Positions 7,608 to 15,448 are shown, counted from the stretch's first letter. The stretch: 15,448 bases of DNA from J013 sp038521775 (GCA_038521775.1 JBCBKN010000058.1:1-15448), one strand, 5' to 3'. Notes: generated by a model from the sequence alone, not told the origin. Translations and numbers: made by a program.

Positions 7608-8954
7608 ATGGCGATGATCGTCACACGGTTTGCCCCCTCGCCCACAGGCCTCCTGCATCTGGGAAACCTGCGCGCGGCCCTGTTCAACTGGGCCATGGCC
7701 CGCCGCGCTGGCGGAAAGTTCATTCTGCGCTTTGACGATACCGACAGCGAGCGATCGCGCCCCGAATTCGTCGATGCCATCCGGACGGATCTCGACTGGC
7801 TGGGGATCGGCTGGGATACGGAGGTCCGCCAGTCCGCCCGCTCCGACCTCTATGCCGAGGCCGCCGAACGGCTGCGTGCCTCCGAGCGGCTCTATGCCTG
7901 TTTTGAGACCGCCGAGGAGCTGGAGCTGCGCCGCCGGATCCAGCGTGCGCAGGGGCGTCCGCCGGTCTATGAACGCACCGCCTTGCGGCTGGAGCCCGCC
8001 GAGCGGGCAGCGCTTGCCCACGAACGCACACCGCATTGGCGGTTCCTGCTCAGCCAGGGCCGGGTCGCCTGGACCGATGGCATCCTGGGCGCGCAGGCGG
8101 TCGAGACGGGCTCGGTGTCCGACCCGGTGCTGATCCGCGCCGATGGGGTGGTGCTCTACACGCTCGCTTCGGTCGTCGATGATGCCGATCTGGGCATCAC
8201 CGATGTGGTGCGCGGCGCCGATCACATCACCAACACGGCCGTGCAGCTGGAGATTTTCGCCGCACATGGCGCGCACGCGCCCGGTTTTGCGCATCACGCG
8301 CTGATGACCATGCCCGGCGGGGCTGCGCTCTCCAAACGGATGGCGGGGCTGTCGCTGCGCGATCTGCGCGAGGCCGGGGTCGAGCCTTTGGCCCTGATGT
8401 CGCTGATGGCACGGCTGGGAAGTGCCGATCCCGTCGAACCCCGGCTGAGCCTCGACGACATTGTTGCGGGGTTTGACCTCACGCGCTTTGGCGCCGCACC
8501 GACGGTGCTCGATCCTGACGAGCCCGCACGGCTGAGCGCGAAGATCCTGCAGGCGCTCGACAGTGACGCGGTTGCGCCTCGGCTGGAGACGCTGGGGATA
8601 CCCCGCGCCGATGCCGCGCGCCTTTGGCCCGTGGTGCGCGCGAATGTCACACAGCTGGCGGATGCGGCCAGCTGGTTTGCGATCTGCCAAGACGGGGTCG
8701 ACACCGACCCCGCGGGCGAGGATGCGGCCTTTGTCGCCAAGGCCCTGGCGCTCCTGCCCGACCCGCCCTGGACCGAGCAGAGCTGGGCGGACTGGACCTC
8801 AGCTGTGAAATCCCAGACCGGGCGCAAGGGCCGCGCCTTGTTTCAGCCCTTGCGCCATGCCCTGACGGGGCGCGAGCGGGGCCCCGAAATGGCGCAGCTG
8901 ATGCCCCTGATGCGCCAGCGCCCGCGTCTTGTCACCGGATCCGCTGCATCATGA
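7608..8954 (+). CDS. gltX: Glutamyl-tRNA synthetase, second (GltX2-like) type
   Basis: A 448-residue class I aminoacyl-tRNA synthetase that attaches glutamate to tRNA in the cytoplasm. The N-terminus reads TRFAPSPTGLLHLGN with the HIGH-type motif as HLGN (residues 17-20). The KMSKS-type loop is LSKR at 241-244 in GGAALSKRM. DTDSERS (44-50), SDPVLIRADG (171-180) and RGADHITNT (202-210) are further GluRS signatures. The LSKR form, the short length and the YERTALRL segment resemble the second GluRS (GltX2) of alphaproteobacteria, so I expect another GltX elsewhere in the genome. In organisms with two, one may glutamylate tRNA-Gln for the GatCAB route; this cannot be read from sequence alone. ATG 7608 and ATG 7614 are both possible. 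The TGA overlaps the next amidase start as ATGA, so the two are probably translationally coupled. Confidence 0.93.
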   Translation: MAMIVTRFAPSPTGLLHLGNLRAALFNWAMARRAGGKFILRFDDTDSERSRPEFVDAIRTDLDWLGIGWDTEVRQSARSDLYAEAAERLRASERLYACFETAEELELRRRIQRAQGRPPVYERTALRLEPAERAALAHERTPHWRFLLSQGRVAWTDGILGAQAVETGSVSDPVLIRADGVVLYTLASVVDDADLGITDVVRGADHITNTAVQLEIFAAHGAHAPGFAHHALMTMPGGAALSKRMAGLSLRDLREAGVEPLALMSLMARLGSADPVEPRLSLDDIVAGFDLTRFGAAPTVLDPDEPARLSAKILQALDSDAVAPRLETLGIPRADAARLWPVVRANVTQLADAASWFAICQDGVDTDPAGEDAAFVAKALALLPDPPWTEQSWADWTSAVKSQTGRKGRALFQPLRHALTGRERGPEMAQLMPLMRQRPRLVTGSAAS

Positions 8955-10336
8955 GCGAGTTCTGGCGTTGGCCGGCGCGTGCCGTCGCGGCGCTCGTGCG
9001 GTCGCGGGCGGTGTCGGCACGCGAGATCGCCGAGGATGCGCTGGCCCGGCTCGACGCCGTCAATCCAACGCTCAACGCCGTGGTCGACGGGCTGGCGGGC
9101 CCGGCCCGCGACGCGGCGGACCAGATCGACCGGCGCATTGCGGCGGGCGACGATGTCGGGCCGCTTGCCGGCGTTCCGGTGACCGTGAAGGTCAACACCG
9201 ATCTGTCGGGCAACGCCACGACCAACGGTTTGCGGCTTCAGGCCGATCTTCTGGCCCAGCATGACAGCCCGGTTGTCTCCAACCTGCGCCGCGCCGGTGC
9301 GATCATCATCGGCCGAACCAGCACGCCCGCCTTCTCGATGCGCTGGTTCACCCGAAGCGCGCTTTACGGCCAGACCCTCAACCCGCAGGATCCCGCCCTG
9401 ACGCCCGGCGGATCGTCAGGCGGGGCCGGCGCCGCGGTTGCTGCCGGGATCGGGGCCATCGCCCATGGCACCGATATTGCCGGGTCGATCCGTTATCCTG
9501 CCTATGCCTGCGGCGTGCATGGGCTGCGCCCGACCCTTGGGCGCGTGCCGGCGGCGAACCTGTCGGGCCCGGAACGCAGCGGCGGCGCGCAGATTATGGC
9601 CGTCTCCGGCCCTCTGGCGCGGTCGATCGACGATCTGGAGGCGGCCTTCAAGGCCATGTCGGCCGCCGACCCGCGCGATCCCTGGTGGATGCCCGCGCCC
9701 CATGATCTGCCCGGCCTGCCGCACCGCGCTGCCCTGTGCCTTCGCCCCGGTGGCATGGAGATCGCGCCGCAGGTGGAGGCGGCGCTGACCCAGGCCGCGG
9801 CGCGTCTCTCTGCGCAGGGCTGGGAGGTCGGGCCCGCCGAGCCGCCCGGATTTCGCGATGCCGCGGCCCTGTCGCTGACGCTCTGGGCGAGCGATTTGCG
9901 CGCAACCTGCCTGCCGCGGCTTGACGCCGAGGCGGACCCGGACACTTGCCTGATGGCGCCGCGCCTGATCGCGGCGGATGACCGGGCGCTAGACACCGAT
10001 GCCGCGCTGCGCGAACGCGCGGCATTGCTGCGCGCCTGGCAGCTCTTTTTTGAGGAATGGCCGCTCCTCATTGCGCCTGTGTCGGGCATGCTGCCCTTTC
10101 CCAACAATCTCGATGTCGGACCGCAGGATGCGTTTGACACGGTCCTTGCAGCGCAGCTTCCCATGCTGGCAACACCGGTTCTGGGCCTGCCTTCGGTCAG
10201 CGTGTCGACCGGGTCGGCCGGCGCGCCGAATGCTGTGCAACTCATCGCGAGCCGATTTCGCGAGGATGTTCTGTTCGGCGCGGCCCGCGCCATCGCGGCC
10301 CCGGTCGCCGCGATCGATCCGCTTGGAGGCGCGTGA
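8951..10336 (+). CDS. Amidase-signature family hydrolase (second amidase)
   Basis: A 461-residue amidase-signature enzyme with a complete Lys-cisSer-Ser triad: K80 in PVTVKVNTD, S155 in GGSSGG and S179 in GTDIAGSIRYP, again 24 residues between the serines. The GRTSTPAFSMRW segment (121-132) and YACGVHGLRPT (185-195) are typical. The C-terminal half is divergent, as usual for the substrate-selecting part of this family. It is related to, but clearly distinct from, the other amidase 2 kb away, and is also a paralogue of GatA; no gatB or gatC flanks it. The ATG at 8951 overlaps the gltX stop by four bases (ATGA), so it is probably co-translated with gltX. No signal peptide is seen. It ends 30 bp from the convergent iorB stop, with no clear terminator in that gap. 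Substrate unknown. Confidence 0.91.
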   Translation: MSEFWRWPARAVAALVRSRAVSAREIAEDALARLDAVNPTLNAVVDGLAGPARDAADQIDRRIAAGDDVGPLAGVPVTVKVNTDLSGNATTNGLRLQADLLAQHDSPVVSNLRRAGAIIIGRTSTPAFSMRWFTRSALYGQTLNPQDPALTPGGSSGGAGAAVAAGIGAIAHGTDIAGSIRYPAYACGVHGLRPTLGRVPAANLSGPERSGGAQIMAVSGPLARSIDDLEAAFKAMSAADPRDPWWMPAPHDLPGLPHRAALCLRPGGMEIAPQVEAALTQAAARLSAQGWEVGPAEPPGFRDAAALSLTLWASDLRATCLPRLDAEADPDTCLMAPRLIAADDRALDTDAALRERAALLRAWQLFFEEWPLLIAPVSGMLPFPNNLDVGPQDAFDTVLAAQLPMLATPVLGLPSVSVSTGSAGAPNAVQLIASRFREDVLFGAARAIAAPVAAIDPLGGA

Positions 10337-10366
10337 CCCCGGCCAGGCGCGCTGCGCACCGTGGGC

Positions 10367-11923
10367 TCAGTCGCCGCTGAAGCTCCGGATCGTGGCCAGC
10401 GCGCCGTCAAGCGCGACCCCCTTCTCATCTTGAAGCGCGGCCTCGCGCAGGCGGCGCACCCAATCGGCAGCATCGTCTCGGCCGGCCACCAGATCCGCGC
10501 CGTCCAGCACGAGGTCGAACTTGGAGAGGCCCCGGGAATGCGTGTCGGAATAGCCCTTGATCAGGCGTCGGCACCGCATCAGCTCGACCGCGAGGTCGTA
10601 ATGCGGCAGCGCATCCAGGCTGCGCGCAAGCCAGGCCTCAAGATGCGCCGTTTCAATGGCGTGGCGCCGGGTTCGCCGGCGATAGCCCCGCAGGCCCCCG
10701 ATGACATAAAGCTGCAGGAAGGAGGCCAGCCCATCCGTGCGCAGCCGACGACCGCGGTTGAAGAGCCGGTCAAGCATGCGCATCCAGCCCGGCCGCGCTT
10801 CGACCCAGGCGCCCATGCGGGCGGGCAGCATGCCGGCGATCTCCTCTGCCCGCGGATGCATGAACTCGGTCAGATGCATCTCCTGCCCGGCGACCAGCTT
10901 CATCTGGCGGCGGATGCGCTCCATCCGTGCGGCGCGGGTCTTCAGATCGGCCACCTTGATCACATCGTCATAGGCCATTGCATTGGCGATGTATTTGGCC
11001 GCCTCGCGGCTCAACAGATGCCCCCTGGCCGCGTCGTCCTTGGCGATCACGGCCTGCAAAGTGTCGAGATAAACCCGGCCATAGCTGGGATCCATGAAAT
11101 CGACGACCTTGCGCAGCCCGGGAAGCGCTGTTTCCTGCACCGCGCCGGGCAGCTGCCGGGCCTCCGCCAGCAACCCCTCCCACGCGCGGACCAGCCGCCG
11201 GTCGCCAATGGGCGCATAGCCTGTGGCCGGGCCCTTTGGAGTTTCTGCCCGTTCTGGCCCTGCACCGGTCTGGGCGGCCTCAAACCCTTTGGCAAAGGCC
11301 CGCAGCGAGGCATCCACCCCACGGCCCCCGTGCCGGATTGCATCCTCAAACGCGTCGCGCGCAAAGGGCAGAACCCCGGCCCCGGCCAGCGCGCCGAAAA
11401 GGCTGGCTGAGATGACCGAGCCCTGCGACAGGGCAAGCTGTTCCAGATCGAAGGCCAGGAACCGCCGGGCGGCGATCTCGGCTGCGGCCATCACCTCCTC
11501 GGCGCTCGCAATCCCGTCGCCCGGCACGGTTTTTTCCGACACCGCCAGGGCGCGATGGGTCGAGGCGATGAGCGTGGTGCGATCCGGCGTGACGAAACCG
11601 CGCATGATCGCCCGGCCCGCCTCCATCATCTCGGCGGCCACCAGAATGTCGACATCGCCTGCCGCCGGCATCAGCGAAAAGACCGGCGGGTGATCGCCCA
11701 CTGGCGCCATCTCGATATAGTAGATCGTGGCACCGGTGCGCTGGGCAACGCCGGCCACCGATGTCGCCTGCACCGCATAGCCGTTCTGGCGGGCCACATC
11801 CTCGATCCAGTTGGTCAGAACCCCGCCGCCCTGCCCGCCCACGGCCATGACCGCGAGCTTGATGATGGTCTCAACCTTGGGGTCCCGCGCGGCTGCCTGC
11901 AAAATCGGTCGCTGCTCGGTCAT
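10367..11923 (-). CDS. iorB: Indolepyruvate ferredoxin oxidoreductase, beta subunit (long type)
   Basis: A 518-residue IorB-type subunit. Residues about 20-210 form the pyruvate/ketoisovalerate oxidoreductase gamma domain, with the motif AVGGQGGGVLTNWI (27-40) and the later FDLEQLALSQGS segment. The rest (about 270-518) matches the extended C-terminal region (DUF6537-type) of the long form of IorB found in alphaproteobacteria and other aerobes; it is basic and helical and its role is not established. With IorA it should oxidise arylpyruvates to aryl-acetyl-CoA, reducing ferredoxin, in aromatic amino acid catabolism. The gene begins one base after the iorA stop (ATG at 11923, iorA TGA ending 11925), so the pair is translationally coupled. 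It is the last gene of the leftward block and converges on the second amidase. Confidence 0.95.
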   Translation of the reverse strand: MTEQRPILQAAARDPKVETIIKLAVMAVGGQGGGVLTNWIEDVARQNGYAVQATSVAGVAQRTGATIYYIEMAPVGDHPPVFSLMPAAGDVDILVAAEMMEAGRAIMRGFVTPDRTTLIASTHRALAVSEKTVPGDGIASAEEVMAAAEIAARRFLAFDLEQLALSQGSVISASLFGALAGAGVLPFARDAFEDAIRHGGRGVDASLRAFAKGFEAAQTGAGPERAETPKGPATGYAPIGDRRLVRAWEGLLAEARQLPGAVQETALPGLRKVVDFMDPSYGRVYLDTLQAVIAKDDAARGHLLSREAAKYIANAMAYDDVIKVADLKTRAARMERIRRQMKLVAGQEMHLTEFMHPRAEEIAGMLPARMGAWVEARPGWMRMLDRLFNRGRRLRTDGLASFLQLYVIGGLRGYRRRTRRHAIETAHLEAWLARSLDALPHYDLAVELMRCRRLIKGYSDTHSRGLSKFDLVLDGADLVAGRDDAADWVRRLREAALQDEKGVALDGALATIRSFSGD

Positions 11924-11924
11924 A

Positions 11925-14084
11925 TCATTCTCCCGGCAGGATGGAGGTCGTGAAATCCAGCGTCCGCGCTGCCCGGCGTGCCATCAGCCAGCCGGTGACC
12001 CGGCGGCGGATCCTTCCCCAGGCCCGCTCGAACCCGCCCGGATTGTGGACAACATCGGCGCGGTAGAAAGAGGGGCAAAGCACGGCGGCATCGGCGACCT
12101 CTCCGCAATTGCCGCAGCCCACGCAGCTTTCGTCGATGAAGGCGACCGGATCGTCGCGCAGCGGGTCGTCGAGCCGTTTGAGCCCCAGCGACGGGCAACC
12201 CGAAAGCCGCATGCAGGCATGATCGCCCGTGCAGATATCCTCATCGACGCCGAAACGCGGGACATCGACGCGCCGGCCGGCCTTGATCGCCTTGTTGCGC
12301 AGGGGTTTCTCGCGACGCTGGCGGTTGAGCATGCATTCCGAGGAGGCGACGATCACCTTGGGCCCCTCATGCGGGGTGGTCAGCGCCTCCTTCAGCGTGT
12401 CGCGCAGGCGCTTCACATCATAGGTCCGGTCGATCTGGCGCACCCAGTTCACGCCCACCCCTTTCAGCGCCTTGGTGATCGGGTGCTTGGTGGATTTCGT
12501 GGCGTTGTTCGCGCGCGAGGAGAGCAGATCCTGCCCGCCCGTCGCCGCCGAATAGTAATTGTCGACAATCACGGTGACGCCGTCGGATTTGTTGTAGACC
12601 GCATTGCCGATGGAGGAGTTGAGCCCATTATGCCAGAACCCGCCATCGCCGAGGATTGAGATCGGGCGCTTTTCGCCGCCCCCGTCGAAGGCCGCATTCG
12701 AGGCCCCGCCCAGCCCATAGCCCATGGTCGAGCCGCCGATCTCGAAGGGCGGCAGCGAGCCGAAAAGATGGCAGCCGATATCGCCGGTGATCTGGTGCTT
12801 GCCGGTTTCCTGCTCGACCAGCTTCATCGCCGCAAAGATCGGGCGTTCGGGACAGCCGGTGCAGAACCCGGGCGGGCGGATCGGCACGGTCTTGCTCAGA
12901 TCGGGGATCTCATAGGCCGGCGCGTTCGGGGCGCGCACCGGGGCGGGCAGGATCTCGGGCGCCGCCTTGCGCAGAAACGCCTCGATCCCGTCGAGCATCA
13001 CCTGGCCGGTATATTCGCCGGCCATGGGCAGCATGTCCTTGCCATGCAGCGCAATACGCCGGTCGGCGCGGTACAGCGCCGAGCCAAGCGCCTGTTCGAT
13101 GAATTCGGGCTGGCCTTCCTCGACCACCAGTATCGCGTCCTTACCCTCACAGAATTCAAGAAATTCCTCGGGAACAATAGGGTAGGTCACGTTCATGACG
13201 TAAAGCGGGATCTCTGTCTCGCCATAGAGATCGGCCAGGCCAAGTCGCTGGAGCGCACGGATGACATTGTTGTACATCCCACCCTGCAGCACGATCCCGA
13301 CAGGGCCCTCGGCCGGACCGAAGACCTCATTGAGCGTGTTCTCGCGGATATAGGCCTGGGCGGCCGGCCAGCGATTGTCGATCTTGTCATGCTCCTGCAC
13401 ATAGGACCAGGGCGGCAGCACCACGCGCTTGAAGTCCGAGCGCGGGTCGGCCAACGCATCGCGCACCGTCAGGGGGGGCGTGATGTTGTCCTCGGCCTCA
13501 TACATGCCCGTGACATGGCAGGAGCGGATGCGCACCATCAGCATCACCGGGCTGTTCGACGCCTCGGACAATGCAAAACCATGCGACACCGCGTTGGAAA
13601 TGCTGGGCAAGTTCGGACGCGGGTCGAGCAGCCAGACCTGGGATTTCATACAGAATGCGTGGCTGCGCTCCTGCATGATCGAGGAGCCCTCGCCATAATC
13701 CTCGCCCACGATGATCAGCGCCCCGCCGGTGACACCGGATGAGGCAAGGTTTGCAAGGGCATCCGAGGCGACATTCACACCAACCGGGCCCTTATAGGTG
13801 ACCGCGCCGCGGATCGGGTAATGCACCGAGGCGGCCAGCATCGCGGTCGCGGCCGCCTCGGATGCGTTGGCCTCATACCGCACGCCCAGTTCGGCAAGGA
13901 TCCCTTCGGCATCGGCCAGCACATCCATCAGATGGCTGATCGGCGCGCCCTGATAGCCACCGACATAGCCCACGCCGTTTTCCAACAGCGCCTTGGTGAT
14001 GGCGAGGATCCCTTCGGCATGGAAGCTCTCGCCCGCACCCAGACGCAGCTTTTCAACTTCTGCGGCAAAGGACCGTTCGGCCAT
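11925..14084 (-). CDS. iorA: Indolepyruvate ferredoxin oxidoreductase, alpha subunit
   Basis: A 719-residue IorA-type subunit holding the thiamine-diphosphate site and iron-sulfur clusters. The N-terminal half carries the pyrimidine-binding domain with conserved E76 in NASEAAA. FCTGCPERP (407-415) precedes the cofactor domain, where GDGG (479-482) and VDN (507-509) form the TPP/metal motif, followed by YSAATGGQ. The C-terminus holds two ferredoxin-type clusters: C618, C624, C630 and C654, C657, C660, C670. The first motif is a widely spaced variant, as I recall for the long IorA class. The ATG at 14084 is preceded by GGAGGG within the end of the VOC gene, so translation is coupled; an ATG 63 bases upstream at 14147 lacks family resemblance. 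With IorB it converts indolepyruvate, phenylpyruvate or related 2-oxo acids to aryl-acetyl-CoA. Confidence 0.96.
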   Translation of the reverse strand: MAERSFAAEVEKLRLGAGESFHAEGILAITKALLENGVGYVGGYQGAPISHLMDVLADAEGILAELGVRYEANASEAAATAMLAASVHYPIRGAVTYKGPVGVNVASDALANLASSGVTGGALIIVGEDYGEGSSIMQERSHAFCMKSQVWLLDPRPNLPSISNAVSHGFALSEASNSPVMLMVRIRSCHVTGMYEAEDNITPPLTVRDALADPRSDFKRVVLPPWSYVQEHDKIDNRWPAAQAYIRENTLNEVFGPAEGPVGIVLQGGMYNNVIRALQRLGLADLYGETEIPLYVMNVTYPIVPEEFLEFCEGKDAILVVEEGQPEFIEQALGSALYRADRRIALHGKDMLPMAGEYTGQVMLDGIEAFLRKAAPEILPAPVRAPNAPAYEIPDLSKTVPIRPPGFCTGCPERPIFAAMKLVEQETGKHQITGDIGCHLFGSLPPFEIGGSTMGYGLGGASNAAFDGGGEKRPISILGDGGFWHNGLNSSIGNAVYNKSDGVTVIVDNYYSAATGGQDLLSSRANNATKSTKHPITKALKGVGVNWVRQIDRTYDVKRLRDTLKEALTTPHEGPKVIVASSECMLNRQRREKPLRNKAIKAGRRVDVPRFGVDEDICTGDHACMRLSGCPSLGLKRLDDPLRDDPVAFIDESCVGCGNCGEVADAAVLCPSFYRADVVHNPGGFERAWGRIRRRVTGWLMARRAARTLDFTTSILPGE

Positions 14085-14094
14085 TGCACCCTCC

Positions 14095-14688
14095 TCAGTT
14101 TGCCGGTGTGCGGGGCGACCAGAGCACGGTGCCGCCCTCGGTCTCATAGGCCATGCCGGCGGGATAGGAGATCAGCTCCATCTGCAGCCCCCAGGGCGCA
14201 AAGAAATAGAGCACGGTCTGGCCGGCGGCCGGGCCATCATTGACCGGGAACGGGCCCATCAGGGTGCGAATGCCTTTGCCTTGCAGATATTCCGCGGCGG
14301 CGGCGATATCATCGACATAGATCGCGATGTGATGCCCGCCGATGTCGGAATTGCGGGGCCGCACCTGCTCCTGATCCGGCGCGTCATAGTCAAAAAGCTC
14401 GATATTGGCGCCAAAGCCGCAGCGCATCAGCGTGATCTGGTTGATCACCGCGCGGGGATGCACGTCCAGCAGATCGGCCATGAAGCTGCCCTCATCATCG
14501 CGAAACGGGCCGAACGCAGTGGCTTTCTCACAGCCAAGCACCTCGGAGAAAAACGTCTCGGCCTGGGCCATGTCGGGCACGGTGAGGCCGATATGATCGA
14601 CACCGCGCATGCCTGGAATGGGCTCGGCCGCGGCCGGGACGGCGCAAACAGATGCGACAAGAACGGCGCTCAATGTCTTGAGACCCAT
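14095..14688 (-). CDS. VOC (glyoxalase-fold) protein with apparent signal peptide
   Basis: A 197-residue two-module VOC protein. Four metal ligands of the family are in place: H32 (VDHIGLTV), E97 (ANIELFDY), H120 (GHHIAIYV) and E171 (QMELISYP), so it is likely an active metalloenzyme: lyase, isomerase, dioxygenase or a binding protein. The N-terminus looks like a Sec signal peptide: K4, a hydrophobic core (residues 5-18), and a probable cleavage after A21 (VPAAA/EP). No lipobox is present. The ATG at 14688 has an SD-like GAGAGAGG just upstream, overlapping the marR end; M27 could start a cytosolic form but lacks a good SD. It lies 17 bases from marR and 10 from iorA, all on the minus strand. 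Substrate cannot be assigned. Export of a VOC enzyme inside an operon of cytosolic enzymes is unusual. Confidence 0.88.
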   Translation of the reverse strand: MGLKTLSAVLVASVCAVPAAAEPIPGMRGVDHIGLTVPDMAQAETFFSEVLGCEKATAFGPFRDDEGSFMADLLDVHPRAVINQITLMRCGFGANIELFDYDAPDQEQVRPRNSDIGGHHIAIYVDDIAAAAEYLQGKGIRTLMGPFPVNDGPAAGQTVLYFFAPWGLQMELISYPAGMAYETEGGTVLWSPRTPAN

Positions 14689-14705
14689 GGTGATTTTTCC
14701 CTCTC

Positions 14706-15182
14706 TCAGAACTGGTGCTCGCGCACGTTCATCAGGATCTTCTGCAAGGTTGCAACAAAGGCCCGCCGCTCATCCTCGCCAATGCCGGCAAACATCCGAG
14801 CATAGGAGCCGGCCATGGCTGGCCAGAGCCGCTCAAAGGCCGAGCGCCCCGTCTCGGTGATCTGGATGCGGGTCACGCGGTGATCGCCGGGATCGGCCTG
14901 GCGACGCACATGCCCTTCGCCCTCCAGCGCGTCGAGCGTGCGCGAGAGCGTGGACTGCTCGACCACCGAATAGACCGCAAGCTGCGAGATCTGCAGCCCG
15001 TCGATCACCGAAAGCACCGCCAGCGCGCGCATTTTGGGCGTGGTCAGGCCCATCTCCACCAGTTCGGCGCGCAGGCTTTCATTATAGCGGCCCATAATCC
15101 GGTTCATCAGATAGGGCGCGAAGTTCTCAAGCCCCATCTCGCCCAGATGCGGGGCAGCCGCGGGGCGCAAGGTCTTGTTCAT
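14706..15182 (-). CDS. MarR-family transcriptional regulator
   Basis: A 158-residue winged-helix protein of the MarR family. The DNA-binding domain spans about residues 45-112: TTPKMRALAVLSVIDGLQISQLAVYSVV leads into the recognition helix EQSTLSRTLDALEGEG and the wing RRQADPGDHRVTRIQITETG, which is the classic MarR pattern (D-x-R-x-x). Flanking helices should form the dimer and ligand pocket. MarR proteins often bind small aromatic acids and repress adjacent genes, so this is the obvious regulator of the operon, possibly responding to an aryl-pyruvate or aryl-acetate; that ligand is an inference. Its start overlaps the upstream FAD oxidoreductase stop by four bases (ATGA at 15179-15182), tying it into the same transcript, so autoregulation would act through a promoter beyond the window edge. 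Confidence 0.95.
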   Translation of the reverse strand: MNKTLRPAAAPHLGEMGLENFAPYLMNRIMGRYNESLRAELVEMGLTTPKMRALAVLSVIDGLQISQLAVYSVVEQSTLSRTLDALEGEGHVRRQADPGDHRVTRIQITETGRSAFERLWPAMAGSYARMFAGIGEDERRAFVATLQKILMNVREHQF

Positions 15183-15448
15183 GCGCCCAGGCTCCGCGCG
15201 GCCAGAAAGCCCGAGCCGCCGCCCAGGCCCGGGCCGGGATGCGTCGAGGCGCCGATATGGTGAAGGCCGCGCACATCCGCCGCCCCGGTGGGGCGCAGAA
15301 AGGGCCGCCAGGCGAAGAACTGGTCGATCTGACAGGCCCCGCCATAGGGATCGCCGCCAACGAGGTTTATGTTGAGCGCTTCCAGATCGGGGGGCGCATA
15401 GGCCCGGCGCGCGATCACGCTGCCCTGAAACCCGCCGATATGAGCCGC
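15179..15448 (-). CDS. FAD-dependent oxidoreductase, phytoene-desaturase-like, C-terminus (partial)
   Basis: The last 89 residues of a protein that enters from the right edge. The end shows NLVGGDPYGGACQIDQFF, PFLRPTG, GLHHIGASTHPGPGLGGGSGFLAA, which is the FAD-binding C-terminal signature of the phytoene dehydrogenase/retinol-saturase-like family (GASTHPGxG). Such enzymes desaturate or saturate C-C bonds, but the family is broad and carotenoid work is not implied; the operon context points to another substrate. Ten in-frame codons lie beyond 15418 without a stop, so the true start is outside. The stop overlaps marR by four bases, giving translational coupling. This is the first visible gene of the leftward operon. 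Confidence 0.85.
   Translation of the reverse strand, partial: AAHIGGFQGSVIARRAYAPPDLEALNINLVGGDPYGGACQIDQFFAWRPFLRPTGAADVRGLHHIGASTHPGPGLGGGSGFLAARSLGA

Noticed and set aside
10337..10366. A terminator between the convergent second amidase and iorB
   Set aside because: Only a 4-bp GCGC self-complement with a three-base loop is visible and no T-run, so there is no support for a terminator.
10361..14805. Several long plus-strand frames (10361-11410, 11811-12659, 12768-13742, 13993-14805)
   Set aside because: All lie antisense to iorB, iorA and the VOC gene, which have clear family motifs; the antisense proteins have none.

Overview
The window is GC-rich, densely coded chromosomal DNA from a heterotrophic alphaproteobacterium. 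The Rhodobacteraceae are the most likely family, judging from the type of second glutamyl-tRNA synthetase, the long IorA/IorB pair, the COQ10/RatA-type protein, the TIGR02281-type retropepsin and the gene-overlap style. This placement is inferred from protein family resemblance and composition, not from a marker gene. I see no tRNA, rRNA, CRISPR array, transposase, phage gene or known defence system, and the ordering looks like core genome.

Layout. (1) 1-1776: a COQ10/RatA START-domain gene on the minus strand runs off the left edge and carries an apparent one-base frameshift near position 41. It diverges from hpt (hypoxanthine phosphoribosyltransferase), which is followed by a two-helix membrane-anchored retropepsin-like protease and an imperfect hairpin. 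(2) 1825-3840: a 671-residue, very acidic, partly low-complexity protein of unknown function with a short 18-nt tandem repeat. (3) 3963-5618: a cytoplasmic formylglycine-type sulfatase/phosphonate monoester hydrolase, whose stop lies 10 bp from the stop of a convergent amidase. (4) 5629-10336: two diverging pairs around a 48-bp gap. Leftward is a minizincin-type metallopeptidase overlapping an amidase by ATGA. Rightward is a second-type glutamyl-tRNA synthetase overlapping another amidase by ATGA. (5) 10367-15448: a tight leftward gene string, read in transcription order as an FAD-dependent phytoene-desaturase-like oxidoreductase (partial), a MarR regulator, an apparently exported VOC/glyoxalase-fold protein, iorA and iorB.

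How the genes may work together. IorA and IorB should form a thiamine-diphosphate, iron-sulfur arylpyruvate:ferredoxin oxidoreductase that converts indolepyruvate and similar aromatic 2-oxo acids to aryl-acetyl-CoA. The MarR protein, the VOC protein and the FAD oxidoreductase share its strand with overlaps or very short gaps, so the block is probably one aromatic-compound operon controlled by the MarR protein. The upstream promoter is outside the window. The remaining genes are housekeeping (hpt, gltX) or hydrolases of unknown substrate (sulfatase, two amidases, metallopeptidase).

I did not find a clearly new system. The best candidates for a second look are the exported VOC protein inside the ior operon, the unknown acidic protein, the frameshift in the COQ10/RatA gene, and the overlap of gltX with a GatA-related amidase.
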